Positions 1 through 6,543 are shown, counted from the first letter of the stretch. The stretch: 8,331 bases of DNA from an uncultured Cellvibrio sp. (GCA_946482385.1 CAMLRI010000067.1:1-8331); one strand, 5' to 3'. Notes: a model not told the origin generated them from the sequence alone. Numbers and translations: made by a program.

Positions 1-2770
1 CCACCGAGCTTGATACTACTGAGCTACTACTGCCGGGCGAGCTGGCGCTGGAGGCGCTGCTGGAAACCGCACTGGAGCTACTACTGGAACTGCTGCTGGA
101 GACAGCACTGGAAACTCCACTGGAGCTGCTGCCGACAATCCCGTAGGGCGCCGGTTGGGTGCTGCAGGTGCTGGCCGCAATGCAGCTTTGGCTGTTCTCC
201 CAGCCCCAGCCGCTTGGGGTGGTTGTGCACAAAGGGTAAAGGCTGCCGTACCAGTTGCACTGCAAGCCGCCAACCACCGAGCTGGATGAAGAGCTGCTGG
301 ATAAGCTGGACGAGGAGCTGGATGACGAACTTGAGGAGCTGGCCACCGAGCTGGACGAAGAGCTGGATGAGCTAATCACCGAGCTGGAAGAACTGCTGGA
401 CGAACTGCTCGAAGCGCTGCTGGGCACACTGGATGAGCTGGACGAGCTGGAGCCAGTGCTGCTGGCGTCGCCGTACAGCAGGCCGCGGCCATTGGTGCCC
501 AGGTAGAGGCGGCCATAGATGCGCGGGTCGCCGGAGATGGCATCGCCAAAGTTGCCGTACTGGTGCTGGTCGTCGTTAATCCGCACCCAGCTGGCGCCCT
601 GGTCGGTAGAGCGGAACACCCCGCGCACGCCTTCAACCTTGCCGATGATGTACACCGTTGGGTAGCTGGCGCCGGGCGCCGCCTTGCCGAAGGTGACGTT
701 ATCCGCCTCTTGCACGCTGCCGATCTGGCTAAAACTGCTGCCGGAATTGGTGGAGCGCCACAGGCCGTAGGTGGTAGTGCTGCTGCCGCCGGCCAGCCAT
801 ATATCCCCCTCGCGGCCGTACACGGCTTTGAACTTGCGCGCCGCCGCCGGGATATTGCTGGCGGCGCTGGCACTAAAGCTGGCGCCCTTGTTGGTGCTTA
901 CATAAAAAGTGCCATTGGCCAGGGCATAGAATTTACTGGCGTTAACCCGGTCGGCTTCCACTATGGCGCCGGCAGGCAGGCCCGCAGCCGTCGACCAGCT
1001 GCTGCCCAGGGTGGTGGAGACAAACACACTGGTGGAACCACCTGGCGCCCACAGAATCGCGCTGCCATCAGCCGCCATGGCCACATTGCCGCCGCCAGTC
1101 ACCCCTGCCGGGTTCTGCCCGGCCCACCAGCTGGAGCCGCCGCTGGTGCTCACCGCAATGGCGCCGCCGCCATCCACATTGCCCACCCGCACCAGGGTGG
1201 CGGGGGTCAATTCGGCGTAGTCGATACTGGTGGTGCTGGTCATGGTGGGTACAAACATGCTGTCGGGAACCTGGGTGAGGGAATCGTGCCTAAAGCCGCC
1301 AATATCCCCCAAGGCCGAAAACACCGGCGCGCCGCTGGGCGGGCTGATCACATCCAGCACCGCCGTTTCCTCCAGGCCTTTCACCATGGGTTTAATCAGG
1401 ATATTGGCGCCGCTATCCCAGTTGGTAAGGTTCTCGGTGCCGTAGATGGTCGCCCCTGTGCCATACAGCAAACGGTTGGGGTTGTGCGGGTCTATCTCTA
1501 CCGATTCGTTCATCCAGCCCAGTTTTACCGCTGTGTCGGGCGCCGCCGGGTTGGTGATGCCAAAGTTCAGCCAGGGCACTTCGCTAATGTCCATTTCATA
1601 GCGGAAGCTGCGGTTGGGGTAGCCGGCCCAATCCCAAATACGGCTCCAGCTGGCGCCGCCATTGGTGCTGCGGAAGAAGACGGCATCCGGCCACCAGGCC
1701 ACCTGGGAGGCCACCATCAGGGTGCCGGGGTTTTGCCGGTCGATGGTGAGGCCGCTAAAGCCGAAATACAGGTCGGAACTGGCCAGTGGCAGGGGGCTGA
1801 TGTCGGTCCAGGTGCTGGTATTGGCGTTGAACTTCCACACCTGGCCCTTGCCGCCATCGTAGGGGCCGCCGGTGTCGCTGGTGGCGATATAGAGCAGGTC
1901 GTTCTGCGCGTCGTACACACCCTTGTGAGCCAGATAGCCCGTGGGGGCGCCGGGGATGGGCGCCCAGGTGGCGCCGCCATCGGTAGAGCGGTACAGGGGG
2001 TTGGCTTTATCGGCCACACCGGCATAAATAATTTGCGAGGCGCTGCCGGCGCTGCCGGAGCTGGGGTCGAAGGTGACCCAGGTGACCCCCTGCAACTGGC
2101 TGGAGTAGCCGTTTGGATCCGTGGGGTCGGCGGCGTAGGTGCCGCCGTTGCTAAAGCTGCTCACCTTGGCCCAGGTGGCGCCGTAATCGGTAGAGCGCCA
2201 CAGGCCGTTACCGCCTTCGGCGCCAAAATAAATAATGTTGTTTTTATTGGGGTCTATGGCCAGGCGCTCGCCCTGGCCGCGGCCGGGCATATTGCCGCCC
2301 ACCTTGAACGGCAATGGCGCTGCCTGCCAGGTTTGGCCTTTGTCGGTGGAGCGCAAAATCGCGCCGTTGTTGGGGTCCCAGGAGTTGGTGTACATGCCCA
2401 CGGCGGCATAGACCCGGTTGGTGTCTACCGGGTCGGTGGCCATACTCAGCACACCGTTCCAGCCCCAATTATTCCAGCCCACCCAGTCCAGCAATGGCAC
2501 CCAGGAATTATTGGCCGGGTTCCAGCGGTAGGCGCCGCCAATATCGGTGCGCGCGTAAATCAAATCACTTTCGCTCTGGTTAAAAATAATGCCCGGCACA
2601 AAACCGCCGCCGTCGATGCGGATGTTTTGCCAGTGGTAGGCCTCGGTGGTTAGCGCCGCTGTATGCAGGGCGGCAGCACTGCACAGCGCGCCCAAACCAA
2701 GCACCAGGGCGCGGCGGGTTTGGGCAAGGCGAGTTTTGCGCAAGCGGGAAAAGGGTTTATGCAGGATCAT
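1..2770 (-). CDS. gly74: Secreted xyloglucanase: GH74 catalytic domain, Ser linker, CBM10, Ser linker (3' end outside window)
   Basis: Reading the minus strand from ATG at 2770-2768 gives an uninterrupted frame of 923 codons that leaves the window without a stop. Residues 1 to about 36 are a basic then Ala/Leu/Gly-rich export signal. Residues about 37-768 are a GH74 double beta-propeller: at least seven Asp-box-like repeats (for example [36 protein letters not shown]) and the family motif [11 protein letters not shown], whose D76 matches the N-terminal catalytic Asp. D517, in SIDYAEL, is my candidate for the second catalytic Asp. A Ser linker (769-835), a CBM10 (836-880) and a second Ser linker follow. 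The family hydrolyses beta-1,4 bonds of the xyloglucan backbone by inversion; the enzyme acts outside the cell. GGAG at 2781-2778 lies 7 bases before the start and supports it. A CBM2 probably follows beyond the window, as in Cellvibrio japonicus Gly74 (inference). Endo or exo mode cannot be told from sequence alone. Confidence 0.93.
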   Translation of the reverse strand, partial: MILHKPFSRLRKTRLAQTRRALVLGLGALCSAAALHTAALTTEAYHWQNIRIDGGGFVPGIIFNQSESDLIYARTDIGGAYRWNPANNSWVPLLDWVGWNNWGWNGVLSMATDPVDTNRVYAAVGMYTNSWDPNNGAILRSTDKGQTWQAAPLPFKVGGNMPGRGQGERLAIDPNKNNIIYFGAEGGNGLWRSTDYGATWAKVSSFSNGGTYAADPTDPNGYSSQLQGVTWVTFDPSSGSAGSASQIIYAGVADKANPLYRSTDGGATWAPIPGAPTGYLAHKGVYDAQNDLLYIATSDTGGPYDGGKGQVWKFNANTSTWTDISPLPLASSDLYFGFSGLTIDRQNPGTLMVASQVAWWPDAVFFRSTNGGASWSRIWDWAGYPNRSFRYEMDISEVPWLNFGITNPAAPDTAVKLGWMNESVEIDPHNPNRLLYGTGATIYGTENLTNWDSGANILIKPMVKGLEETAVLDVISPPSGAPVFSALGDIGGFRHDSLTQVPDSMFVPTMTSTTSIDYAELTPATLVRVGNVDGGGAIAVSTSGGSSWWAGQNPAGVTGGGNVAMAADGSAILWAPGGSTSVFVSTTLGSSWSTAAGLPAGAIVEADRVNASKFYALANGTFYVSTNKGASFSASAASNIPAAARKFKAVYGREGDIWLAGGSSTTTYGLWRSTNSGSSFSQIGSVQEADNVTFGKAAPGASYPTVYIIGKVEGVRGVFRSTDQGASWVRINDDQHQYGNFGDAISGDPRIYGRLYLGTNGRGLLYGDASSTGSSSSSSSSVPSSASSSSSSSSSSSVISSSSSSSSSVASSSSSSSSSSSSLSSSSSSSSVVGGLQCNWYGSLYPLCTTTPSGWGWENSQSCIAASTCSTQPAPYGIVGSSSSGVSSAVSSSSSSSSSSAVSSSASSASSPGSSSSVVSSSV
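131..265 (-). other. CBM10 module of the GH74 enzyme
   Basis: Residues 836-880 of the GH74 protein form a compact CBM10. It starts with CNWYG, has the central GWGWEN motif with paired Trp, four Cys (in CNWY, PLC, SCI, STC) that can form two disulfides, and ends with APYGIVG. This family binds crystalline cellulose through surface aromatic residues. It matches the CBM10s of the two other enzymes almost residue for residue. It is flanked by Ser linkers at 266-466 and 1-130. Confidence 0.92.
2660..2770 (-). other. Export signal of the GH74 enzyme, possibly Tat-type
   Basis: The first 36-40 residues have a long basic n-region (Lys/Arg at 5, 9, 11, 12, 14, 19, 20), then a weakly hydrophobic Ala/Gly/Leu stretch and small residues before the mature start (TTEAYHW). 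The twin arginine sits in TRRALVL, which fits the loose Tat pattern (S/T-RR-x-hydrophobic-hydrophobic). The other two enzymes have no such motif. No lipobox is present: Cys30 is preceded by Leu. A plain Sec signal remains possible. Confidence 0.5.
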
Positions 2771-3097
2771 GTTTTTTCTCCAAGTGAAGTTGGATGCGCG
2801 GTTTTATCTGTAAAAATTCCGCTGGGAGTTCGCTGGTTATGTTTTTTTAGGTGCAACAATCCCACAGCAGGCGGGGCCGGAACCGAGCCTGGGGCTGCAA
2901 GATTTTTTGGTTGATGTGACGCAATATTCCCCGCTGGGATTTGCATCTTTATTGGAAGCTAACTGCTTGACGCGGGTTATTTTTTCGCACTTCCTGTGCT
3001 GCCGATTACCACCTTGATGTTGCTGCTGCGCGGCTATTTTGTTGCTTGGCCCAGTGTTAATGGGTGTTTTTTACTGGTAAACAAAATATTTTTTGCG

Positions 3098-3154
3098 TAT
3101 TAAAAATAATTTTTTTGCAATCCGCGCAGAAAAAATTTGCCGTTATTTTTAATA
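3098..3154. repeat. 12-bp perfect inverted repeat with nested arms (cruciform or RNA hairpin)
   Basis: TATTAAAAATAA at 3098-3109 is exactly complementary to TTATTTTTAATA at 3143-3154. Inside the 33-base gap, the T-run plus TGC at 3110-3118 can pair with GCA and the A-run at 3126-3135, with one bulged G. The whole can fold as a long, mostly A-U hairpin. It has no following T-run typical of a terminator. Its function is unknown. Confidence 0.6.
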
Positions 3155-3532
3155 GTTAGCATATCCACAGCAGCAAAAGCAATGGCGTGATTGCAATCAC
3201 AAATGCCCTGGTTATTTTGTTTTTTGCGAAGGGTTTTTTATTTTTAAGCGCGTCTTGCTTTTTTATTTTTTTACTACTAGCTTGTATCCGCTTGCTCTTG
3301 TTAGGCCTGCAGAACCTATAAAAATTTATTCGCAAACCTGGTTGCGGCAAGCGCATCTCTCCTAAAAAAACAGATTTTTTCTGACTCACATAAGTATTTT
3401 TTGCGCGGCTGCCGGTTCTTGTGCGGCGGGTTTGGCGCTAAAAAACCTATCAAACCAAATGGCTTTGCCCGGATGTTGGGGCGGGGGCGCTATTGATCAA
3501 AACTTTTTTAGCCGGTTAAATTAATTTGTTTG

Positions 3533-3550
3533 GCGTGTTAATTAACATGC
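3533..3550. promoter_or_regulatory. Near-perfect 18-bp palindrome, candidate operator
   Basis: The core TGTTAATTAACA (3536-3547) is a perfect 12-bp palindrome. The flanking bases extend symmetry to GC at 3533-3534 and GC at 3549-3550, with a single G/T mismatch pair between. This is the geometry of a homodimeric repressor site. I cannot name the regulator family. Confidence 0.4.
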
Positions 3551-3566
3551 TCAAAATGATTGCAGC

Positions 3567-3590
3567 AAAACCCCTGTGCAGAGGGTTTTT
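3567..3590 (+). terminator. Orphan intrinsic-terminator-like hairpin inside the spacer
   Basis: AAAACCC (3567-3573) pairs with GGGTTTT (3583-3589), with an extra short CTG/CAG pairing at the tip. The plus-strand descending arm runs into five T and an AT-rich tail. The opposite strand also ends in a T-run, so it could work both ways. No gene on either side obviously ends here, so it may close an unrecognised short transcript or block read-through into the cel6A promoter. Confidence 0.4.
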
Positions 3591-3629
3591 GATTATTTTG
3601 GCGACACGATTGCCGCAGTAAAAAATTAA

Positions 3630-3657
3630 TTGCTGTTAAAAATGGTTTATTTATAAA
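3630..3657 (+). promoter_or_regulatory. Weak sigma-70-like promoter candidate upstream of cel6A
   Basis: TTGCTG (3630-3635) and TATAAA (3652-3657) are separated by 16 bases: three of six -35 matches and five of six -10 matches. It lies in the most AT-rich part of the spacer and points towards cel6A, with the LacI-type palindrome about 70 bases downstream of the expected start. In AT-rich DNA such matches arise by chance, so this is a suggestion only. Confidence 0.22.
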
Positions 3658-3734
3658 TAAAGAATTTTAAAAAATTAAGATTTGTTGGTTTTTGTTGATT
3701 GTGTCAAAGAAACTATTTGTCTATCTTGTAAAAA

Positions 3735-3748
3735 TGACAGCGCTGTCT
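3735..3748. promoter_or_regulatory. LacI-family-type operator
   Basis: GACAGCGCTGTC (3736-3747) is a perfect 12-bp palindrome centred on CG. With its flanks it matches the typical LacI/GalR-family pattern TG-NN-A-N-CG-N-T-NN-CA at every fixed position except the last (T in place of A). Symmetry continues outward as five A on the left and at least five T on the right after one T/T mismatch. LacI-family regulators commonly control polysaccharide utilisation genes. The site is 486 bases before the cel6A start and 964 before the GH74 start. Regulator and target are inferred. Confidence 0.55.
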
Positions 3749-3845
3749 TTTTTGGCAAAATAATATCAACAACGCAAAAACTAATTTTCCAGCAGGTTCC
3801 TGGCGGCAATGGGCCACACAGGAATGGCTGCGACCTAATCGACAA

Positions 3846-3865
3846 TGTTATTCGTGCAAATAACA
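3846..3865. promoter_or_regulatory. 7-6-7 inverted repeat, candidate regulator site
   Basis: TGTTATT (3846-3852) and AATAACA (3859-3865) are perfect inverted arms around a 6-base spacer (CGTGCA). The arm spacing is like that of dimeric helix-turn-helix sites, but the arms are not the CRP consensus (TGTGA/TCACA). It overlaps a second small dyad, AACAA-AA-TTGTT (3862-3873). Confidence 0.35.
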
Positions 3866-4074
3866 AAATTGTTTTATTCCAAATATTGTTAGCCAGGGAT
3901 TTTTGCTGGCGTTTTTACTGAGTGAGTTGCTGCGGGCGATAACAAATTCCAGGAACTGGTTTCCGTGGAAAGGGGGTTCTTTTTGCCTAAAAAACGCCTC
4001 GGAAAAACCAACGGAAAAAATCGCAGTGGCAATGAAAAATTTTTGAAAAAAATTAAAGGAATTGGAGTTGTGCT

Positions 4075-4166
4075 GCGCTGAAAATATTCAGCGCCAGTGC
4101 AGCGGGCGGCGCACCTGCCGCCGACAGGGCTGTTGCAATGGGATGTGTCGGTCTGCCAAGACGACA
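4075..4166 (+). promoter_or_regulatory. Structured cel6A leader with three consecutive stem-loops
   Basis: Three hairpins precede cel6A. GCGCTGAA/TTCAGCGC at 4075-4094 is a perfect 8-bp stem with loop AATA. GGCGGC/GCCGCC at 4105-4122 is a perfect 6-bp GC stem with a 6-base loop. TGTC-GTCT/AGAC-GACA at 4146-4166 is an 8-bp stem with one bulged G and loop GCCA. None is followed by a T-run, so they are not intrinsic terminators. If the promoter lies upstream, they sit in the untranslated leader, 69 to 160 bases before the start codon. I recognise no known riboswitch class. Confidence 0.45.
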
Positions 4167-4222
4167 TAACAATAACGAGGGCGAAAGGCAGGTATTAGCT
4201 GATGCCCTACTCACTGGAAACC

Positions 4223-4227
4223 AGGAG
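4223..4227 (+). promoter_or_regulatory. Ribosome binding site that fixes the cel6A start
   Basis: AGGAG lies 7 bases before ATG 4235. The in-frame upstream ATG at 4202 lacks such a site and would add 11 polar residues in front of a standard signal peptide, so 4235 is preferred. Confidence 0.8.
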
Positions 4228-4234
4228 CACCAAC

Positions 4235-6316
4235 ATGACGACATCGATTAAAAAAGCCTGCAGCCTAACGGCGCTGCTGGGCCTTGGGCTGGTTGCCGCC
4301 CAGGGCGCATCGGCCGCCTGTAGCTACAGCATCAGCAACGAATGGAACACCGGCCTGACCGGCACCATTACAGTCACCAACGACACTTCCGCCGCGGTGA
4401 GCAGCTGGTCTGTGGGTTGGCAATACACCACCAACCGCTTAACCAGTTCGTGGAATGCCAACCTCAGCGGCACTAACCCTTACACCGCCAGCAACCTGAG
4501 TTGGAATGGCAATTTGCAGCCGGGCCAGAGCGCTAATTTTGGTTTCCAGGTGGATAAAAACGGCGGTGCGGCTGAAGTGCCGTCCTTGAGCGGCAGCCTG
4601 TGCAACCCGGTGGCCAGCTCCAGCAGTTCAAGCTCAAGCAGCAGCTCCAGCAGCTCGATCAGCAGCTCAAGTAGTTCAAGCAGTTCCAGCAGTTCAGTGA
4701 GCAGCTCCAGCAGCTCTGTGATCGGCGGCCTGGTGTGTAATTGGTATGGCTCGCGCTATCCGCTGTGTAGTACCACCCAATCGGGTTGGGGCTGGGAAAA
4801 CAACCAAAGCTGTATTGCCGCCAGCACCTGCAGTGCGCAGCCGGCACCCTTTGGTATCGAGGGTGGCTCTTCGAGTTCTATCTCATCAACTCCCGATAGT
4901 TCTTCGTCGAGCAGCAGCGAGTCTATGCCTAGCAGCTCTTCATCGAGCAGCAGTTCTTCGTCAAGCAGCTCGTCATCCAGCAGTAGTTCCTCATCGAGCA
5001 GCAGCTCTTCGTCGAGCAGCAGTTCGTCGCAATCCAGCGTGACACCGGGTGAGCGCTTGGATAATCCCTTTGTCGATGCGCGCTGGTATGTCGACCCTGT
5101 GTGGTCGGGCAAAGCCATGGCGGAAAATGGCGGCAACAAAATTGCCGGCTATAACACCGCGGTGTGGATGGACCGCATAGGTGCCATTGCGCCAACCGAT
5201 GGCAGCTATGGCCTGCGCGATCATTTGGATGCGGCGCTGGATCAAAATGCCAACCTGATCCAAATCGTGATTTACGACCTGCCCAACCGCGATTGCCATG
5301 CGCTCGCCTCTAACGGCGAATTGAAGCAAGGCCCCGAGGGCACCCAGCGCTATCGCCAGGAATATGTGGATGCTATCTACAATATTTTTGCCGACCCGGC
5401 TTACAAAGACCTGCGCATCATCGCCATTATCGAGCCGGATTCACTGCCCAACCTGGTCACCAACCTGGATGACCCGGATTGCCAGTTGGCGACAGACCCG
5501 GTGCACGGTTATGTAGCCAATACCCGCTACACGCTCAACAAACTCTACCCGCTGACCAATGTTTACAGCTATGTGGATATTGGCCACTCAGGTTGGTTGG
5601 GTTGGGATAACAATTTCACCCAAGCCATCACCCTGATCGGCAACGCCATTAAAGGCACTGACCACGGCGTTCATTCTGTAGCTGGTTTTGTTTCCAACAC
5701 CGCCGGATACACCCCCTTGGTGGAACCCTACCTTGGCCCCTACGCCAACAGTTCACTGCCTGGCAGTGGCGGCGGCACCCAGGTGCGCCAAGCCAAGTTC
5801 TACGAGTGGAACCCGCACTTTGGCGAGCTCTCTTTCGTGAAAGCCTGGCGCAACAGCATGATCGCTGCCGGCTTCCCCGCCAGCATCGGCATGTTGGTGG
5901 ATACCTCGCGCAATGGTTGGGGCGGCGTTAACCGTCCGCTGGCGCTGTCCACCAGCACCGATCTGGAAATCTTCGTCAACAGCTCGCGCATCGACCGCCG
6001 TTTGCACCGCGGCAACTGGTGTAACCAACCCGGCGGTGTGGGCGAGCGCCCGCAAGTGGTTAATGCCGAAGGTGTGGATGCCTATGTGTGGGTGAAACCG
6101 CCAGGGGAATCCGATGGCGCTGCCTCGCTGGAATTGTCTTACGACCCGCAAGACCCGGCCAAAGGTTTCGACCGCATGTGCGACCCAACCTACACCCGCA
6201 GCGAAGGCAGTGGCGTGGTGGGCACAGGCTCCATACCCAATGCCCCAGTGGCTGGCCGCTGGTTTACCGAGGCGTTCCAAATCCTGGTGAACAACGCCTA
6301 CCCACCCTTGCAATAA
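4235..6316 (+). CDS. cel6A: Secreted GH6 cellobiohydrolase with CBM2 and CBM10
   Basis: This 693-residue protein is complete. Residues 1-27 are a Sec signal peptide (MTTSIKKACSL... with ASA before the mature N-terminus). A CBM2 (28-126), a Ser linker (127-165), a CBM10 (168-210), a second linker with 33 consecutive Ser (233-265) and a GH6 domain (about 277-693) follow. Both GH6 signatures are present: YDLPNRDC with catalytic acid D353, and IIEPDSLPNL with D402. D313 (in VWMDRIG) and D627 (in GESDG, where fungal Cel6A has GECDG) match the other conserved active-site Asp. C596 and C649 likely form the conserved disulfide. GH6 enzymes cleave cellulose by inversion; the roughly 417-residue catalytic domain is the size of bacterial exo-acting members, so processive release of cellobiose from non-reducing ends is expected. 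It acts outside the cell, probably after type II secretion. It shares its divergent spacer with the GH74 gene. Confidence 0.96.
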   Translation: MTTSIKKACSLTALLGLGLVAAQGASAACSYSISNEWNTGLTGTITVTNDTSAAVSSWSVGWQYTTNRLTSSWNANLSGTNPYTASNLSWNGNLQPGQSANFGFQVDKNGGAAEVPSLSGSLCNPVASSSSSSSSSSSSSSISSSSSSSSSSSSVSSSSSSVIGGLVCNWYGSRYPLCSTTQSGWGWENNQSCIAASTCSAQPAPFGIEGGSSSSISSTPDSSSSSSSESMPSSSSSSSSSSSSSSSSSSSSSSSSSSSSSSSSSQSSVTPGERLDNPFVDARWYVDPVWSGKAMAENGGNKIAGYNTAVWMDRIGAIAPTDGSYGLRDHLDAALDQNANLIQIVIYDLPNRDCHALASNGELKQGPEGTQRYRQEYVDAIYNIFADPAYKDLRIIAIIEPDSLPNLVTNLDDPDCQLATDPVHGYVANTRYTLNKLYPLTNVYSYVDIGHSGWLGWDNNFTQAITLIGNAIKGTDHGVHSVAGFVSNTAGYTPLVEPYLGPYANSSLPGSGGGTQVRQAKFYEWNPHFGELSFVKAWRNSMIAAGFPASIGMLVDTSRNGWGGVNRPLALSTSTDLEIFVNSSRIDRRLHRGNWCNQPGGVGERPQVVNAEGVDAYVWVKPPGESDGAASLELSYDPQDPAKGFDRMCDPTYTRSEGSGVVGTGSIPNAPVAGRWFTEAFQILVNNAYPPLQ
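4316..4612 (+). other. CBM2 module of Cel6A
   Basis: Residues 28-126 form a CBM2a: C29 and C123 at the two ends can form the usual disulfide. The conserved Trp occur in NEWNTG, SSWNAN and LSWNGN, and the module ends with the typical GQSANFGFQVDKNGG strand. CBM2a binds crystalline cellulose through three coplanar Trp. It is closely similar to the CBM2 of the xylanase downstream. Confidence 0.95.
4733..4864 (+). other. CBM10 module of Cel6A
   Basis: Residues 167-210 have the CNWYG start, [17 protein letters not shown] and PAPFGIEG elements of CBM10, including the four Cys and the Trp residues of the cellulose-binding face. The DNA encoding GWGWEN to the end is nearly the same, in inverted orientation, as that in the GH74 gene. 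Confidence 0.93.
4931..5029 (+). repeat. 33-residue uninterrupted poly-serine tract (degenerate minisatellite)
   Basis: All 33 codons from 4931 to 5029 encode Ser. They alternate in blocks of AGC/AGT and TCN codons, giving a repeating degenerate unit of about 18 bases around TCGAGCAGCAGYTC. All six Ser codons occur. It is a flexible linker between CBM10 and GH6. Confidence 0.9.
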
Positions 6317-6328
6317 AGGGCTAGGCCA

Positions 6329-6354
6329 TGGCGCATCCCTGTGCGGGTGCGCCA
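6329..6354 (+). other. Stem-loop just after cel6A
   Basis: TGGCGCATCC (6329-6338) pairs with GGGTGCGCCA (6345-6354) through ten pairs including one G-T, with loop CTGTGC. It starts 13 bases after the cel6A stop. No T-run follows, so it is more likely a 3'-end stabilising hairpin or a weak terminator than a classic intrinsic terminator. Confidence 0.5.
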
Positions 6355-6420
6355 CCGAGTGAGAGTGAGTCAGGACTGGCATTTGGAGAGATGCCCCGGC
6401 CAGGGAGTGGCTCTTTTCTT

Positions 6421-6447
6421 TGCGCGCGCCGCCTGGCGGCACACGCA
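6421..6447 (+). other. GC-rich stem-loop in the cel6A-xylanase spacer
   Basis: GCCGC (6428-6432) and GCGGC (6436-6440) form a tight 5-bp stem with loop CTG. Across a 3-by-3 internal loop the outer TGCG (6421-6424) pairs with CGCA (6444-6447). Four A follow. Its role is unknown. Confidence 0.35.
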
Positions 6448-6480
6448 AAATTGCTGTGCAAATCCCCTTGATGTTTTTAT

Positions 6481-6511
6481 CCGGCCACCTGTTGCGGGAG
6501 GCCGGTTTTTT
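6481..6511 (+). terminator. Intrinsic terminator between cel6A and the xylanase gene
   Basis: CCGGCC (6481-6486) pairs perfectly with GGCCGG (6500-6505), with partial inner pairing CCT/GGG, and six T follow at once (6506-6511). This is a textbook Rho-independent terminator. It ends only 32 bases before the xylanase start codon, too close to leave room for a normal downstream promoter. Confidence 0.8.
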
Positions 6512-6527
6512 AATCGCTTTTTTTCGC

Positions 6528-6534
6528 GGGAGAG
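6528..6534 (+). promoter_or_regulatory. Ribosome binding site of the xylanase gene
   Basis: GGGAGAG lies 9 bases before ATG 6544. The frame then enters a basic, hydrophobic signal peptide, which supports this start. Confidence 0.65.
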
Positions 6535-6543
6535 TTATTCGTC

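Larger units (their letters stand above)
2771..4234. other. Long AT-rich divergent spacer between the GH74 and GH6 genes
   Basis: This 1464-base stretch separates two divergently read genes. Several short open frames occur, but none has a good ribosome binding site, a recognisable domain or codon use like the flanking genes. Base composition drops sharply: 3601-3720 has 30 G or C in 120 bases (25 percent). A- and T-tracts of 5 to 8 bases are frequent, which suggests intrinsic curvature. The spacer holds the inverted repeats, operator-like palindromes and leader hairpins listed separately. It must contain promoters for both flanking genes, but I see no unambiguous promoter for the GH74 gene. 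Confidence 0.75.

Noticed and set aside
255..506. Plus-strand frame giving a Glu/Leu/Asp-rich acidic protein
   Set aside because: It is the antisense reading of the Ser linker of the GH74 enzyme; complements of AGC, TCC and TCG codons read in this frame yield Glu, Leu and Asp.
563..2653. A 696-codon open frame on the plus strand, antisense to the GH74 gene
   Set aside because: The minus strand of the same region encodes a clear, continuous GH74 domain with repeated Asp-box motifs. The antisense product is Gly/Ala/His-rich, has no recognisable domain and is best explained by the codon bias of the GC-rich gene.
2660..2770. Lipoprotein signal at Cys30 of the GH74 enzyme
   Set aside because: The residue before the Cys is Leu, which does not fit a lipobox (Gly, Ala or Ser expected).
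3156..3389. 77-codon minus-strand frame with a hydrophobic C-terminal end
   Set aside because: It is Lys-rich as expected from AT-rich DNA, shows no clear ribosome binding site or family resemblance, and overlaps no conserved feature; the C-terminal hydrophobic stretch alone is not enough to call a gene.
3675..3921. Overlapping short frames on both strands around 3675-3921
   Set aside because: They lie across the operator-like palindromes, lack recognisable domains and start signals, and are typical chance frames.
4202..4234. Upstream in-frame ATG of cel6A
   Set aside because: It has no good ribosome binding site and would put 11 polar residues before a standard signal peptide; AGGAG sits correctly before ATG 4235.
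4613..5040. Repetitive Ser-codon DNA resembling a tandem array or CRISPR
   Set aside because: Units are degenerate, there are no unique spacers of constant length, and the whole stretch is in frame as protein linker.
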